Under the pieces are notes generated by a model, which saw only the letters and a list, made by a program, of their open reading frames with translations, had not been told where the DNA came from and did not search any database. A DNA stretch of 23,343 bases from Spirogloea muscicola (lineage: Eukaryota; Streptophyta; Zygnematophyceae; Spirogloeales; Spirogloeaceae). The position numbers and the translations under genes are program-made. The stretch covers positions 654,485-677,827 of the forward strand of contig WELB01000063.1 of the NCBI GenBank assembly GCA_009602725.1, in the 5' to 3' direction. The first letter of the stretch is position 1, and each line of letters begins with the position of its first letter. This document shows, one piece after another, positions 8,235 to 18,758 of this stretch.

Positions 8235-10701
8235 ATGGGCGACAAGCCCAAGCCCCAGACGGTGGTCTACTGCCCAGGTGAGCTCCCCCGCCCTGGCCCG
8301 CGACCCCAAGGCCGGCGTCTAGGCGGGCCGGGCTGGCCCCTGCGCCTCGGCTGGCCCCTGCGCCTCGGCCGTCAAGCCGCAGCGAAGTCCGTCCGTCATG
8401 GCTCTGAGCGGCTGATTGAGCGTTCTCGCCACCTTCCGACGGTCAAGTGGCTGGCAAGAGCTGCCTGTCAGCGTCCGGCTGACCCATGAGAGGGCCTTGT
8501 AGGAGGGGCCTGAAACTGCAGCCACTGCCTTCCTTGTCCAACCTCGGTGCCTGCCAAGGAGTTGCGTAGACGACGCCACCCTCTGGCTTACTCTGTATAT
8601 CTTGGGCATGGGTTTAGACAAGGGTTCAGGGGCTAGAGTATAGTCAACAGCAAGATCTTCTTTCTGCAACAGCCAAAGCAATGCTTTTGCACCTGGTGTA
8701 TGCAGTATGCAGCATGCCCCCGGAGTACTGCGAATTCGGGCCAGACTTCAGCAAGTGCAAGCCGTGGCTGCTGGAGAATTTCCCCGAGCTGTATCCGGAG
8801 CTTCAGAAAGGTAGCCCATCTCTGGCAGCGTGAACATGGCCCTGCGGTGCTGATCACCTGGCTGAATTTGGCAGCTCACTGCTCACCTCCGAGCTGTTCC
8901 ATGCACGTACAAGGGCTCGGGTAATGTTAGAGGACGGGGTGGTTGGAAGTGGATAACCTGACCCGGTCACCTGCGCGCTAATCTGAGCTTCTTCGACCGT
9001 CTCATTCTGACTTCGTTGCATGTAGCAGAAGCTGAAGATAAGGCCACCGAGAAGCTTGAGCAGCTGCAGCTCAGTGGGGAGCCCTCACTGGATCTCCTGC
9101 CCAAGGGTGCAGGTCAGGATTGGAGGCAGCTCTCTCAACTTCGCCTCGTGGCAATTGGATATTTGGGGCAGATAATTGAACTTGCACTGCTACTTTCGTC
9201 GCTCATCTTCGCGCTAGTATGCTGTTCTGTTGACTGATCGAAGCATCTTGATGTTTCAGTCAGTAGGAGGCTTTCTCACTGAGATATCTGTCACAGTCAA
9301 TTAAGTTTTGACACACAGAAGCAGCAGCAGGAAGCTCCAACAGCGTTCCAGAGGTTGTCAAGAAGCTCCCTGGTGGCAAGACGAAGAAGAAGGTGCCCAC
9401 AGTCACCTGTTGCAGCTTGATAAGCAGAATGAAGCCATTACGCTCTGCTGATACCTTTAGAGAGATATGTTGCCGCAAAGAGTACAGGCTCCATTCTGCG
9501 CCATTCTGCTTGATGGATGCACTGCTACTTTCCAGTGCATCGATTAGAGAGAAGGCGCGCGGTGCGCATGAAATCGAAAGGGAGGCCAATTCTAGCCTTA
9601 CAAATGTCCTGTTAAGTGGGTAATGAGCTGGCTAAGGGGGACACACATCGATTAGGGGTTTTCCTGAGCTGCTACAGCTCCCTTCGTGGACATGGGCTTT
9701 GCAGGAACGACCAGAAGTGCTGGTTGAGAAATTTACGCGGAACAAGCGAAAGGCTGTGACAACCATCAAGGGCATGGAGCTTTTTGGTATATGCAAGTGT
9801 AAATTGCAGTCAAATGCTTGATTCAGCTCACTCATTATAGCTGTTGGCAAAGGCAAAAAGGCCATCTGCAGCGTGATGCTGCCTTGCTTTTTCAACACTA
9901 CCCTGCCTGTTCACAACAAATCCCCTTACGTGCATAGTCCTTAACATGTCATCCTATCTTATGCAGTTGCTCATTTGGAGGCCCTGGTTGTGTTGTGATA
10001 TGCTTCCTTCTTAGTCAGTCCCACCTCTGAGTGCAGGGGTGAAACTTGCCGATGCTGCAAAGAAGTTTGGGAAGCGGTTTGCCAGCGGAGCTTCGGTTGT
10101 GAAGGTGACGTGGCGAAGAGCAGAGTTGGAGAGCTAGGCTTCACTGATCTGCAGATCCATCGCATGCTGGTCTTGTAGCCCGACCGTGTCTATCATTGTG
10201 GGGCTTCTTTGAATTGCTGTCCCATTCAGGAAATTATCTTGTAGCAAAGTCTGTAGGTGTTAGACCAAGTTGAATGAGCTTCTCATTGAGCTTCATCTTG
10301 GTCCAAAAGCTACATGATGCTGCTCATTGGCGAGCTATGTGTAGATGTTTGAGTTGAGTGGTCAACAAAGACTGAAGGAGGCAAGTGCTCTGTGCAGGGC
10401 CCAACGGAGAAGGAGCAGATTGATGTACAAGGTGACATCATGTACGAAGTCGTGGAATTCGTTACATCCAACTGGAAGGATGTACGTATCCATGTAAACT
10501 CCACATGATGGACATGATGGCAAATTGTCAACGCCCTGTAAGCAGCACGATTCAGTTGACATCGGACCAAGTTCTTCGGATTTAATATTCTTATTTATCA
10601 TACACCTACTCTCTATTAAGTGTTTTTTCCTGGCAGTGCAGATTCCTGAAAGCGCCATCTGGTTTATTGAGGACGGGCGGAAGGTGCCTGCTGTAGAATG
10701 A
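8235..10701 (+). CDS. DENR: Density-regulated protein DENR (TMA22-type translation factor)
   Basis: Cytosolic factor that works with MCT-1/MCTS1 on the 40S subunit in re-initiation and in tRNA/40S recycling. Eight phase-consistent exons: 8235-8277, 8706-8810, 9026-9112, 9319-9392, 9705-9786, 10037-10104, 10398-10481, 10642-10701, giving 200 aa, close to human DENR (198 aa). The N-terminal zinc-binding cysteines are present: YCPVCSMPPEYC then C32, that is C13, C16, C23, C32. A low-complexity linker with a Lys-rich patch (GGKTKKK) follows, then the C-terminal SUI1 fold (from about residue 115) with VTTIKGMELFG, GKRFASGASVVKG and EQIDVQGDI. The end, FIEDGRKVPAVE, matches plant DENR. The ATG at 8235 has a CGCC/G context. 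Exon 3 has a tandem acceptor (TAGCAG), so 9026 or 9029 can be used, changing the protein by one residue. Intron 4 carries a ~94-bp dispersed repeat and intron 6 an imperfect hairpin. Confidence 0.95.
8333..8368 (+). repeat. 18-bp tandem duplication in DENR intron 1
   Basis: CTGGCCCCTGCGCCTCGG occurs twice in direct tandem (8333-8350 and 8351-8368) with no mismatch. It is intronic and probably a simple local duplication. Confidence 0.9.
9551..9643 (+). repeat. Dispersed ~94-bp repeat inside DENR intron 4
   Basis: Starts GAAGGCGCGCGGTGCGCATG and ends in a GAGCTGGCTAAGGGGG motif. It matches 19097-19190 in the same orientation with about seven differences over 94 positions. Sequence on either side of the two copies is unrelated, so the borders are sharp, as expected for an inserted or copied element. 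It is entirely intronic (intron 9393-9704) and should be spliced out. Confidence 0.85.
10263..10303. repeat. Imperfect inverted repeat in DENR intron 6
   Basis: GACCAAGTTGAA (10263-10274) and TTCATCTTGGTC (10292-10303) pair at 11 of 12 positions around a 17-nt loop, so the intron RNA could form a hairpin. No function can be assigned. Confidence 0.6.
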
Positions 10702-11025
10702 CGAGCTTAATTGCAACAACACATGCTCAAGGCTTGGGCGACAACCTTGCAACCATACTTTACATTCAGTCTAAAAGCAGAAACGTCGTCTGCGTCATTT
10801 GAATGTGCTAAAGCGAAGTGAAGGGCAGCTGCCCCCTCTTACACACATGCAAAGAAGTGTGCTTATTGGACGAGCTGAAGTGAGGTACAGGCACCTTAGA
10901 GAAGTAAGTGTCATGGCTCCGCCACTCTCTGCGCATGGTGTACAGCTTAGAGACCTTCCCCTGTACGTTGTCCAATTTTTTTCAACTGGCGATTAAGCCA
11001 CCGCCTCCCTTTCGTCTTCTCTTGC

Positions 11026-11045
11026 TAAGGCCTTTATTGGCCTTA
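11026..11045. repeat. Small perfect hairpin (7-bp stem)
   Basis: TAAGGCC and GGCCTTA flank a 6-nt loop (TTTATT). It is followed seven bases later by a second, longer hairpin. Both lie in the DENR-BRE1 spacer. Confidence 0.75.
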
Positions 11046-11052
11046 AGGACTT

Positions 11053-11092
11053 GTCTGAACACCTTTCTCACCTCGGTAAAAGGTGTTCAGAC
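11053..11092. repeat. Perfect hairpin (14-bp stem, 12-nt loop)
   Basis: GTCTGAACACCTTT (11053-11066) is perfectly complementary to AAAGGTGTTCAGAC (11079-11092). As RNA or DNA it would form a stable stem. It lies 350 bp after the DENR stop and 490 bp before the BRE1 start. It could be a short inverted-repeat element remnant or an RNA 3'-end structure; the sequence alone does not decide. Confidence 0.9.
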
Positions 11093-11192
11093 TAACCAGA
11101 AAGGAGAGCTGTTTCTTGCTTTCGTCACAGCCAACGGGCCCCTTAGCGCAGCCTCCGTCCGATTGGCGTTGCGTGTCGCCCAGCCCCGGCCC

Positions 11193-11270
11193 GCGTTCCG
11201 TGATGAAATGCGAAATAGACACAACGTCAGAGCGTTCCGTGATGAAATGCGAAATAGACACAACGTCAGA
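11193..11270 (+). repeat. Exact 39-bp tandem duplication
   Basis: Two identical 39-bp units, 11193-11231 and 11232-11270, each beginning GCGTTCCGTGATGAAATGCG and ending ACACAACGTCAGA. Perfect identity implies a recent duplication or selection. The position is upstream of BRE1, about 310-390 bp before its start codon. Confidence 0.95.
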
Positions 11271-11420
11271 TTGCACCAACTACAGAAGCCTCGCGAAAGG
11301 GGCCTTATGAGATTATTTCCTCCCCCCCGGCCCTCACGGAGAGGGGTCCCCCTGCCCCTGCGCCGCGGGTAGCCATGGCTACCGCCGAGGCCCCACCACT
11401 TCCGTTAATCCCCTTTCCTT

Positions 11421-11450
11421 AGCCGCCGCCGCCGCCGCCGCCGCCGTCGC
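11421..11450 (+). repeat. GCC-triplet run upstream of BRE1
   Basis: A run of GCC triplets (with one GTC) in the presumed BRE1 5' UTR or promoter. Similar runs lie in or just before the first exons of several genes in the window (about 300-320, 7265-7300, 7440-7475, 8150-8215). Confidence 0.8.
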
Positions 11451-11583
11451 CGCCGTCGCTGTCGAGCGCGCCTGAGCTCGCGCTCTCTCTTCCGCGCGGC
11501 CGGCGTGGCGAAGCCGCTGCAGCAAGGAGACGCAGGCTGGGGCCGCACGCTGGCGTCCGGGCGCCAGTGGGCGGCCCGTTGGC

Positions 11584-14500
11584 ATGGCGCTTGAGCTCGT
11601 CTCGGAGGAGCCCGAGCGCAAGAAGCGCCAGCTCAATGGTCACGGCGGGTCGCCCCCGGCAAAGAAATCTGCTGGCGATGAGAAGAGGGTATGTCCAGCT
11701 GGTACTCCCGGCGAGGCCGGCTCCTCGTAGCCCCGTAATTAGGTCGTCAGAGTACGAGAGTACAGCATGTCTATCACTTGCCTACATGTTTTGTACATGA
11801 TATGATTCTGTGATTGAACCCCGCAAACGTATTTCCCTGCAATTTGCACACAGTCATGTCCAGATGGACATTTTACAGGACAGCAGATGTCACAGGAATT
11901 GACTCACTGGTTCACGTGAATTGGCATGTGCCTCCAGCTAGATCCAGGGATGCTGCAATTTCAGAACCAGAAGCTGTCTCAACAGTTGGAGGTGCAAAGG
12001 GAGGAGATTCAAAGCCTAGAGAAACGGATCAAGGATTTGCGTAGCAAGCAGGCTCACTATGATGACACGCTGTTGGTGGTCAACAGAGCTTGGAATCAGG
12101 TATAGCTCTATTGCTCTCTTTGTCTGTGCAAGGCTGTATCAAGTATACCTTATCTTCTCTTGTGCTACATCGGAGGACTTTGTGCGTTGAGGCAAAAAGG
12201 TTGCCTGACAAGTATGTCTTGTTGCTCTGGCAGCTTGTGCAAGAGCTTGAGCTCTTGACTGTGCAAGCAGATCCCAACACTCTTGGCCTGCAAGTTCTTG
12301 AGGGCAAAGACGGCTTGGATGAAGGTGTGCTTGGAATGGACTTTGTCACATCATTGATAATTTGCCTTTCAATATATACCATATAGTCGCTTGATATACT
12401 CGTAGGACATTGTACCACAACTTAGAGGCTGTCGTATGTTCTATGTCAGGCGACCATAGGCTGTACACTGCCAATCAGTTGAGTTACAAGATATATGTGA
12501 CAGTGATACCTGACTTGGGGTTGTGTTCACCACGCTGCTGCTTGATGAGAAGGAGAACGCCAGGATGAGCCTGTCACTGATGATAGCCTCCTCAAGCGGC
12601 TCACGGAAGCAGGCTCGTTGGTGGGGACAGAAGAGCCCAGCACCCTTGATGTAGCCCTTCAACAGCGGTCGGGCATGACCACAAAGATCCTAGAGTGTTT
12701 GATCAAAGCAATTGAAGCCCAGCGGAAAAGGCATGACCAATGCATGGCCACCCTAGAACACAAAGTCACAGCCTCTGGTAGGTCTATGCTATTCATCTCT
12801 GCATCCTGTCAATTGCCAACATTTGGATGGTAGGATGCCATGTTGTGTAGTAAAAAGCAAGCAAAAAATGTATACAACCATTTGTAGAGCAATGTTGTAC
12901 AGCTCTGGTTAGCTCATTGCTTAGCAGACGTTGCTTGTGTATCTTCATATTCCCAGATATTGTTAGGCTTTTAGGGCGTCTCTTGGGAGATACATGTGTA
13001 GTCGGTAAATAATGACTTTCACGCCATGTGCAGATGTTGCTGAAGGCGTTCAGGTTCATCTTAAGCAACTTGAGGCAGAAGTAGCTGCTGCAAGATCTGC
13101 GGTTGATGCCATTCATGTCAGGCACAAGGAGGTTTTGTGTGAGGTAGCCCACTTGGAGGATACAAGTGCAAAGTCTCAGATCGAGAGAACGAGACTGGCA
13201 GGTAGATTTTACAAGGCTCGTCCGCATCCATGGATATGCTTGAGACATACGCTTTCCTTGTTATGATTGCTTTCCTTGTTATGATTGCTCAGCTTACAGC
13301 ATGAGGAAGCAGATAGATAGACAGCCTACGTCTGACTGTAACGTACCGATGTTTGTCTTTGCCGTGACAGATGAATTGGAGGACACTTTGCTGGAGTTGG
13401 AACAAGCAAGACGGAAGATGGCCTCTGTGAGTGCACAAACGAATGGATATATGTTGGAGGGCTCAGTCTCGGGACCCACGGCACCAGGATCGTCAGGGAA
13501 GCCCGAATTTGGGGTTCTTCAGGGAAAACAGTCTGCAGATTCAGAGCTGCCACCTGGGGATGTACAAATGGCTCTGGAGAAAGCTCAAGTATGCTCTCAT
13601 CTGTCAGGGCTGTGGAGGTGGTGGTGGTGGTGGAGTTATACTATTCAATTGGTGGATCATGCTGCATGCATATGCTATTCTATTCAAATTGCTCAGACTG
13701 CCTGTTATACTTCTCACGAGGGCAGCAAGCATGACACCGGATACATGTGTTCTTACAGCAACTTGCTGCAAGAAGACTGGGAGAGCTTGAGGAGGCACAT
13801 CAAGCTCACGTGAAACTTCAGCAGCACATCTCCCAGCTCGAGGTGGGCATCCTTCTTTACTCCATGAGAAGTATGCTATGTCGATGTCACATTCTGCAGT
13901 ATCTATCATAGGAAGCTTCGCAAGGCAAGAAGCTGAAGAACAATCATCTTAACATCTCTGATGTCAATCTCTGATGGCAAAACACTAAACATTCGAACAT
14001 TTCTGACGTCAATTTCTGATGGCAGAAGATGTATTTCCATTGGTGTCATCTCAGGTTGCTGTCAGAGATGAGAAGCGCACTCACTCTGTGCAAGCCTACA
14101 GAGCACTTAGTGAGAAAGTTCACCACCTGCAAGGCGAGCTTGAGCACTATCGGATTGTAGTTGAGCAGCTCCAGGCACGTCACCTTGCCCCAGTCTGCCT
14201 GCTACATCTGCATGTATTGGCAGCAGTGTTTCTGAATATAAAACCACCGCTGGCTGTGTTTTCATACCACTGCATGCTCTTGGAACCTTGGCAGCATGAA
14301 CGAGATTCAGCAGTTTTGCGTGAAAGGGAGATGAAGTACAAGGTGGACGCGAGTGATGCTGATCGCATCAACGGACACATTGCAGAAGCTAGGCTAGTTG
14401 AGGTGGAGGCCAAGTGCAGGCAATTGATGGCAGACAGGGAGGAGTTGCTGTTTAGGCTTGAAGAAGCTCATAAAGCAGCAGGTATGCATGTATAGTTTGT

Positions 14501-17500
14501 AATTGCGTGCTTCAGTTCCCAACCCACGCTCTTGTATGGTCCAACAACAGCCCCTATTGTGTTCGGCTTCTGTTTTGCACATATAATTATAGGATTGACC
14601 AGAAGCTATTCTTGGCAGGAAATAAGGAGACTGTGGCAGAAATGAAGTCGCTACAAGCAACTCTCATGAAGGAGTTGAACATGATATCTGAGCAGCTCAA
14701 GGTGTATAAGAAGGCTGCTCACGATGTTCATTCTTTGAAAGCAGAGACTCACTCTCTGAGATTTGTCCTTGAGAGAAAGGTCTGCTCATGTCCCTTTTAT
14801 GTGAAATACGTTGATCACAAGTTTGCATATATATCAGGGCATTTGTGCTGCTGCAGACAAGCGCAAATATTTGGCAGACTGAAGTGCATGTTTGCCTAGC
14901 ATTCCTGGCAGGAAGCTAATTCTTTCTGCCAATCATGGTGGCAGGTTGCTGAGTATGAGGAGCTTCTTATAGCGCACAACTTGCAAGCTGCACAAGTGAA
15001 AGCTGCAAGGGAAGAGGTATCATGCTGCTGGCATGCATGGAATTGATGACACAATTGGGGGGTTTTATATCAAGAATGGGTACTCAAGCTTGTAGTCATT
15101 GGGTACCTACAGAAAACTCCTCACTGCTAAGCAAACTCATGCTTCTGGACGTGATTGAGCAGGTGAAGCAGCTCAAGCTAAACGAGCAGGAATTACATTT
15201 ATTTATTGAGATGTTCGAGCGAGAGTCACCAGAGTCAAGGTGTGGTCCACTTGGGCTTCATGCTGTGTGACCTTACATGTGTGGTAATCCATATTGATAT
15301 CTCAGGAGGCAATATTAGTCGTAGTATTGTCATTTCAAGGACTGACCTCCCTAAGCGAAGAATGTCAGGATGTAGCACATTTGTTATGATTTATCACGAT
15401 GCACTCCATGCGTTCAGCTTGGTGTGATACAGGCATTCCTCACTTTCTGATGCTTGTGAAGGTTGTTTTGTTCCTTTTCTGCAGGACGGTGGTAGAAATG
15501 CGGGAAGCTGAACAGAGAGCCTTAGCGCAAGTAGAAATGTTGAAAGCTGCACTGAATCAGGACAACCTGGAGCTGCAGGCCAAGCAAGCCCAAGAGTCTG
15601 AGAAGGCTTGCCAAGAGCACCTAGTTGCACTGGAAACCAAGTTGGGCAAGCTTCAGGAGCGCTTGGACTCTGCTGAGAGGTTGGTCATTGTTCCTTCGTA
15701 GACATGCAACCAGGTATCGCTCTTGACCTGCTTTTGAGCTTGATGTGTTACAAAATAGCAACAACACTTGATCTGTGTGCTAAGCAGTTGCTTGATCTCT
15801 GCAGGAGGGAATTTGAGATGAGGGAAAATATCAAGGCTAAGAATGAGGAAAGTGAGACATATGTTGCAGAAATTGAGGTAGTCCCAATATGGAGGAGCAT
15901 TGTCTCTGAAGCACATGCATTATGATCCTATAGTTGATCTATTTATACCCATTGCCCAAATTTAGAAGAACCCTAGAATGGTACCGGCACTTCATGATAT
16001 CTGAAGCCTTTGCTACATCAATGGTCTTTGTTTTCATTGTCAATTTCATGAAGATTATTAACCAAAGCCCAACCAGGTTGTTGCAGTGATCTCTCTACTT
16101 AGGACGTTGGTGTGTCCGTGATGCAGACCATTGGCCAAGCGTACGAGGAAATGCAGGCACAGAACCACCGGTTAATGCAGCAGATACTACAGAAAGATGG
16201 CGAAAATATGCAGGTTAGCTGGCTGTTGCTGATTCACAGTGTAGACCTTTACCTACTTTCAAAAAGTTGGCTTCTTCGGACTTGCTGTGTGGCAAGGGAG
16301 CAGCAGCGCTTGTACGGGCATTGAACATATCTTATTTTCTATGTATCTGTGCCAGCTTATGTCAGAGAGTATGAAGGCAAAGCAGATGCAGTCAGCCTTG
16401 TTGGTGGAGAGGGAGGCCTTGGAGTCAAGGTCAAAGCATCTAGATGCAACAGCTGAAGTACACAAGCAGCATGTTGCTCGCCTTGAAGAGCAGGTAATGC
16501 ACCTACTACGCCTTTGCTGCTGTCTTACAATTCCGCTGACATTTTACTTGCTGGCATGGAAGACGTCCTTACCTTGTCTTGTGAGTTGTTTGTTGTGAGC
16601 AGGCAAGGGCAACTTTTGAGCAGCTAGTGAAGACAACAGAGGAGAGCAGGCAGCACAAGGTTGCTTTGGAGGCAGTCAAGAGGCATGCGGAAGATGCTGA
16701 AAGAGATGCCTTACGAACCAAGGCAGAAGTCGAAAGGGTCCATGAGGAGCTTGAGAATAGAGACCGCATTCTTGCAGAGAGGAGTGCCGAGGCAGAGAAA
16801 GAAAGGCAAGTAGTACTCGACATGGTTGCTTGTACTAGTAAACTTCAATATATCCGATGCCCGGCCACTTGCTTTAGAATGTATGTGGTTGCATTATCTA
16901 TGTCATGACCCGTTGAAGCCACCAGTAACGCCAGGAGCTCCCAAGTCAATAGTTACTGGAGCAACCATAGTATCTGCATCGTGAAGTGTTGGGTCTTTGT
17001 TGTCAAGTGCTTCCAGTTGAGGCCTATCATGGCTCTTCTGCAGATTCAAGAGGAAACGAGTAGAGGAAGAGGCTGATAGATTGAAGGAGAAGGTCCTGAG
17101 GCTTGGGGGCCAAGACAGCAGGGGCTCCACAGTTGAGCTTCTTTTGGAAGAGATTAAGGAGTACAAGTCAATACTTAAATGTGGTGTCTGCCACGACCGT
17201 CCAAAGGAGGTAGGTCTTGCACTTCTTCCTGCTTTACTAGGATGGAGACTGCACAGGTCGTATTGTGCACTTGCACGCAGTTGGCAATCTACATATGTGT
17301 TCCCTGACCTATACAGCTTAGACTTACCATGGATCTAATGAAAGCCTGCTTAGGATTAAGGATTTGCAGAATGTTTGACAAACAGGTCTCGCTTTCTGCA
17401 AGAGCAAGAAACATTCAGTAAACTTGTACCATGCCTCCAGCTGTTAGACTGTTGCATCACATTGCTTTACTGACAAGTGCAAGGTACTTTTGCTGACAGG

Positions 17501-17631
17501 TGGTAATCACAAAATGCTATCATCTCTTCTGCAGTCCTTGCATTCAACGGAATCTAGAGATTCGACACCGCAAGTGCCCGGGTTGCAACGTAGCATTTGG
17601 TGCAAATGATGTCCACCCAGTGTACATCTAG
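11584..17631 (+). CDS. BRE1: BRE1/HUB-type E3 ubiquitin ligase for histone H2B, 19 exons
   Basis: Nuclear RING E3 that, with a RAD6-type E2, monoubiquitinates H2B during transcription. Exons: 11584-11688, 11938-12099, 12234-12324, 12550-12777, 13034-13201, 13371-13588, 13759-13842, 14055-14174, 14295-14481, 14619-14779, 14945-15016, 15163-15239, 15485-15679, 15805-15877, 16103-16213, 16356-16493, 16603-16805, 17044-17209, 17500-17631; all in phase, about 896 aa (Arabidopsis HUB1/2 are near 880-900). A basic N-terminus (ERKKRQLNG) precedes the plant-like block LQFQNQKLSQQLEVQ ... DDTLLVVNRAWNQ. Coiled coil fills most of the protein and includes TIGQAYEEMQAQN. The C-terminal C3HC4 RING has C844-x2-C847, C859-x-H861, C864-x2-C867 and C879-x2-C882, ending VHPVYI. 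Introns 8 and 17 have GC donors, and exon 4 has a tandem acceptor (12550 or 12553). Confidence 0.95.
13251..13286 (+). repeat. 18-bp tandem duplication in BRE1 intron 5
   Basis: GCTTTCCTTGTTATGATT is present twice in exact tandem (13251-13268, 13269-13286), followed by a third partial start. It lies in the intron between exons ending 13201 and starting 13371. Confidence 0.9.
13952..14024 (+). repeat. 28-bp imperfect direct repeat in BRE1 intron 7
   Basis: Units at 13952-13979 and 13997-14024 match at 25 of 28 positions (core TCTGATGGCA). They are separated by 17 bp and lie between exons ending 13842 and starting 14055. Confidence 0.85.
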
Positions 17632-18097
17632 GTATTAGGAGGTGGAAGGTACAGGTGCTGCGTACGGCTTAGACGAATTGGACAAACCAGATCTTTGACC
17701 CTATTTGGGTCGAAGCAGGGTCTCTCGTCAAAAAGCTTCTTGACGCTATGGTGTTGAGGTTGAAATGATTCTGATCAGTCAACTACCTTGCTGTGACCGT
17801 GCCCGCAGTGATGCATGTTCATGTGCATACCGCAGAAATGTCAATCCTGCAGCTGTTGCATATCTGCTGTGCAATAAACGTGCAAAGGTGCACCTGCCAA
17901 GACTTACCTGTTGCGACCCGCTGCAAAGCATTCGAAGGCTTGCAACACTGATAGTTGCCTACAGCAATTATCAACTCGGCCTTTGAGACTTGCTGGCTTG
18001 ACCTACCCAGCGGCTTACGTGGCGTGCTGTAACCTGCTGTCAAGGGCAGCAGAGAGCAGTCCGCTTTCAAAGCTGCCGGGTCTCTTGCTCGGGAATA
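17632..18097. other. BRE1 3' flank; no gene seen
   Basis: About 465 bp after the BRE1 stop. No protein-like frame on either strand. An AATAAA-like hexamer occurs at 17873-17878 and a TGTAA pentamer at 18028-18032; either could mark the BRE1 3' end, the second being the usual chlorophyte signal. Decayed repeat modules begin at its right border. Confidence 0.4.
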
Positions 18098-18253
18098 CGC
18101 ATTCGCCTTATCATCAGCCTGCAGCGTTCTTTGGCATCTGCCGAGCACTTGCGAGCAATCCACGCCTTGGTTGCTGCCTTCGGCTTTCAATGGGATGACG
18201 CTTTCCTGCCAGCTAGTTATTCTGGACTGCACTTGCTGACCAGAGATTGCTGA
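18098..18253 (+). pseudogene. Repeated coding module, copy A (decayed)
   Basis: An open stretch of 51 codons ending in TGA. It aligns residue by residue with copy C (19604-19762): both contain SLQRS, HLRA, an Ala-rich step ending in Gly-Phe, an Asp and Leu-Pro-Ala, then LLTR, two residues and a stop. Protein-level similarity is much clearer than DNA similarity, and the stop falls at the same place, so an ancestral protein C-terminus is the simplest reading. Family not recognised. A conserved ~36-bp motif follows 64 bp downstream. Confidence 0.55.
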
Positions 18254-18316
18254 GCGCCCACTTGCAGGAGTCATGAAGAGCAGTTTCGTGCTTTCTACGC
18301 CTTCCAGCCCTTTCAG

Positions 18317-18352
18317 ACCTTGTACATTCCTTTGGGCTGGCCTCTCACAGCC
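18317..18352 (+). repeat. Conserved ~36-bp motif after module A
   Basis: ACCTTGT, two variable bases, ATTC, then GGGCTGGCCTCTCACAGCC. The same motif recurs at 18958-18993 and 19842-19878 with one to four changes each. It follows each of the three plus-strand coding modules, as a 3'-end element of the repeat might. Confidence 0.8.
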
Positions 18353-18533
18353 ATCGCCTTAGCATTGTAAGAGCTGTTTTGTTTATTACTTTGGAAGAGC
18401 TTCCTTCTTTCAGACGTTGTCCACTCCCTTCGGAAATGGACATAGACGAGGTCCAAAGAAGACATGGACATGGTCTCAAGTGGCCGCGGCCATGGACATG
18501 GACACGGTCCAGAGGGGCCAGAAAATCCAGCTA

Positions 18534-18680
18534 TTCGATATGCGGCTATCCATTTGCTTCCCCCGTTCTCAAGCTCACGCAGTGCACTTGCGGGCAAGCC
18601 GCGCTTCGGCTGCTACAAGTAAGTCTCCTCGGGGTGCCTCTTCTCCAGCAACCACCTTTCCCGACTTGCGGCTGCTGACT
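18534..18680 (+). pseudogene. Repeated coding module, copy B (decayed)
   Basis: The frame reading FDMRLSICFPRSQAHAVHL, then Arg-Ala repeats, and ending DLRLLT at 18680 aligns with modules A and C. The middle part has diverged and the frame runs past the usual stop, so the copy looks degenerate. Just upstream (18435-18510) is a run of CATGGACATGG-type short repeats. Confidence 0.5.
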
Positions 18681-18758
18681 TGGCAAATCGGAAACCACGC
18701 AAGTTCGCGCACTGCTCATAGAAGATGTGGAGTGTGTAATGTTTTTGATGGAGGGTCT

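Larger units (their letters stand above)
10702..11583. other. DENR-BRE1 spacer: no gene, structured repeats
   Basis: About 880 bp between the DENR stop and the BRE1 start. No coding segment is recognisable. It holds two adjacent perfect hairpins (11026-11045, 11053-11092), an exact 39-bp tandem duplication (11193-11270) and a GCC-triplet run (about 11421-11450) just upstream of the BRE1 start. It should contain the DENR 3' UTR and the BRE1 promoter and 5' UTR. Confidence 0.6.

Noticed and set aside
7839-8309. 156-codon poly-Ala minus frame upstream of DENR
   Set aside because: Driven by GCC repeats and antisense to the DENR first exon.
9393-9623. Open frame after DENR exon 4
   Set aside because: Intronic; phase and DENR homology require the jump from 9392 to 9705.
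14175-14294. Reading BRE1 intron 8 as exon because it is open
   Set aside because: Removing it restores the plant-like coiled-coil continuity and has AG borders in phase; kept only as a possible retained intron.
17819-18274. 151-codon minus frame in the BRE1 3' flank
   Set aside because: Lies antisense to decayed module A and has no recognisable features.
18435-18510. CATGGACATGG short repeats as a possible CRISPR-like or minisatellite array
   Set aside because: Only a few irregular units without uniform spacers; no array structure.
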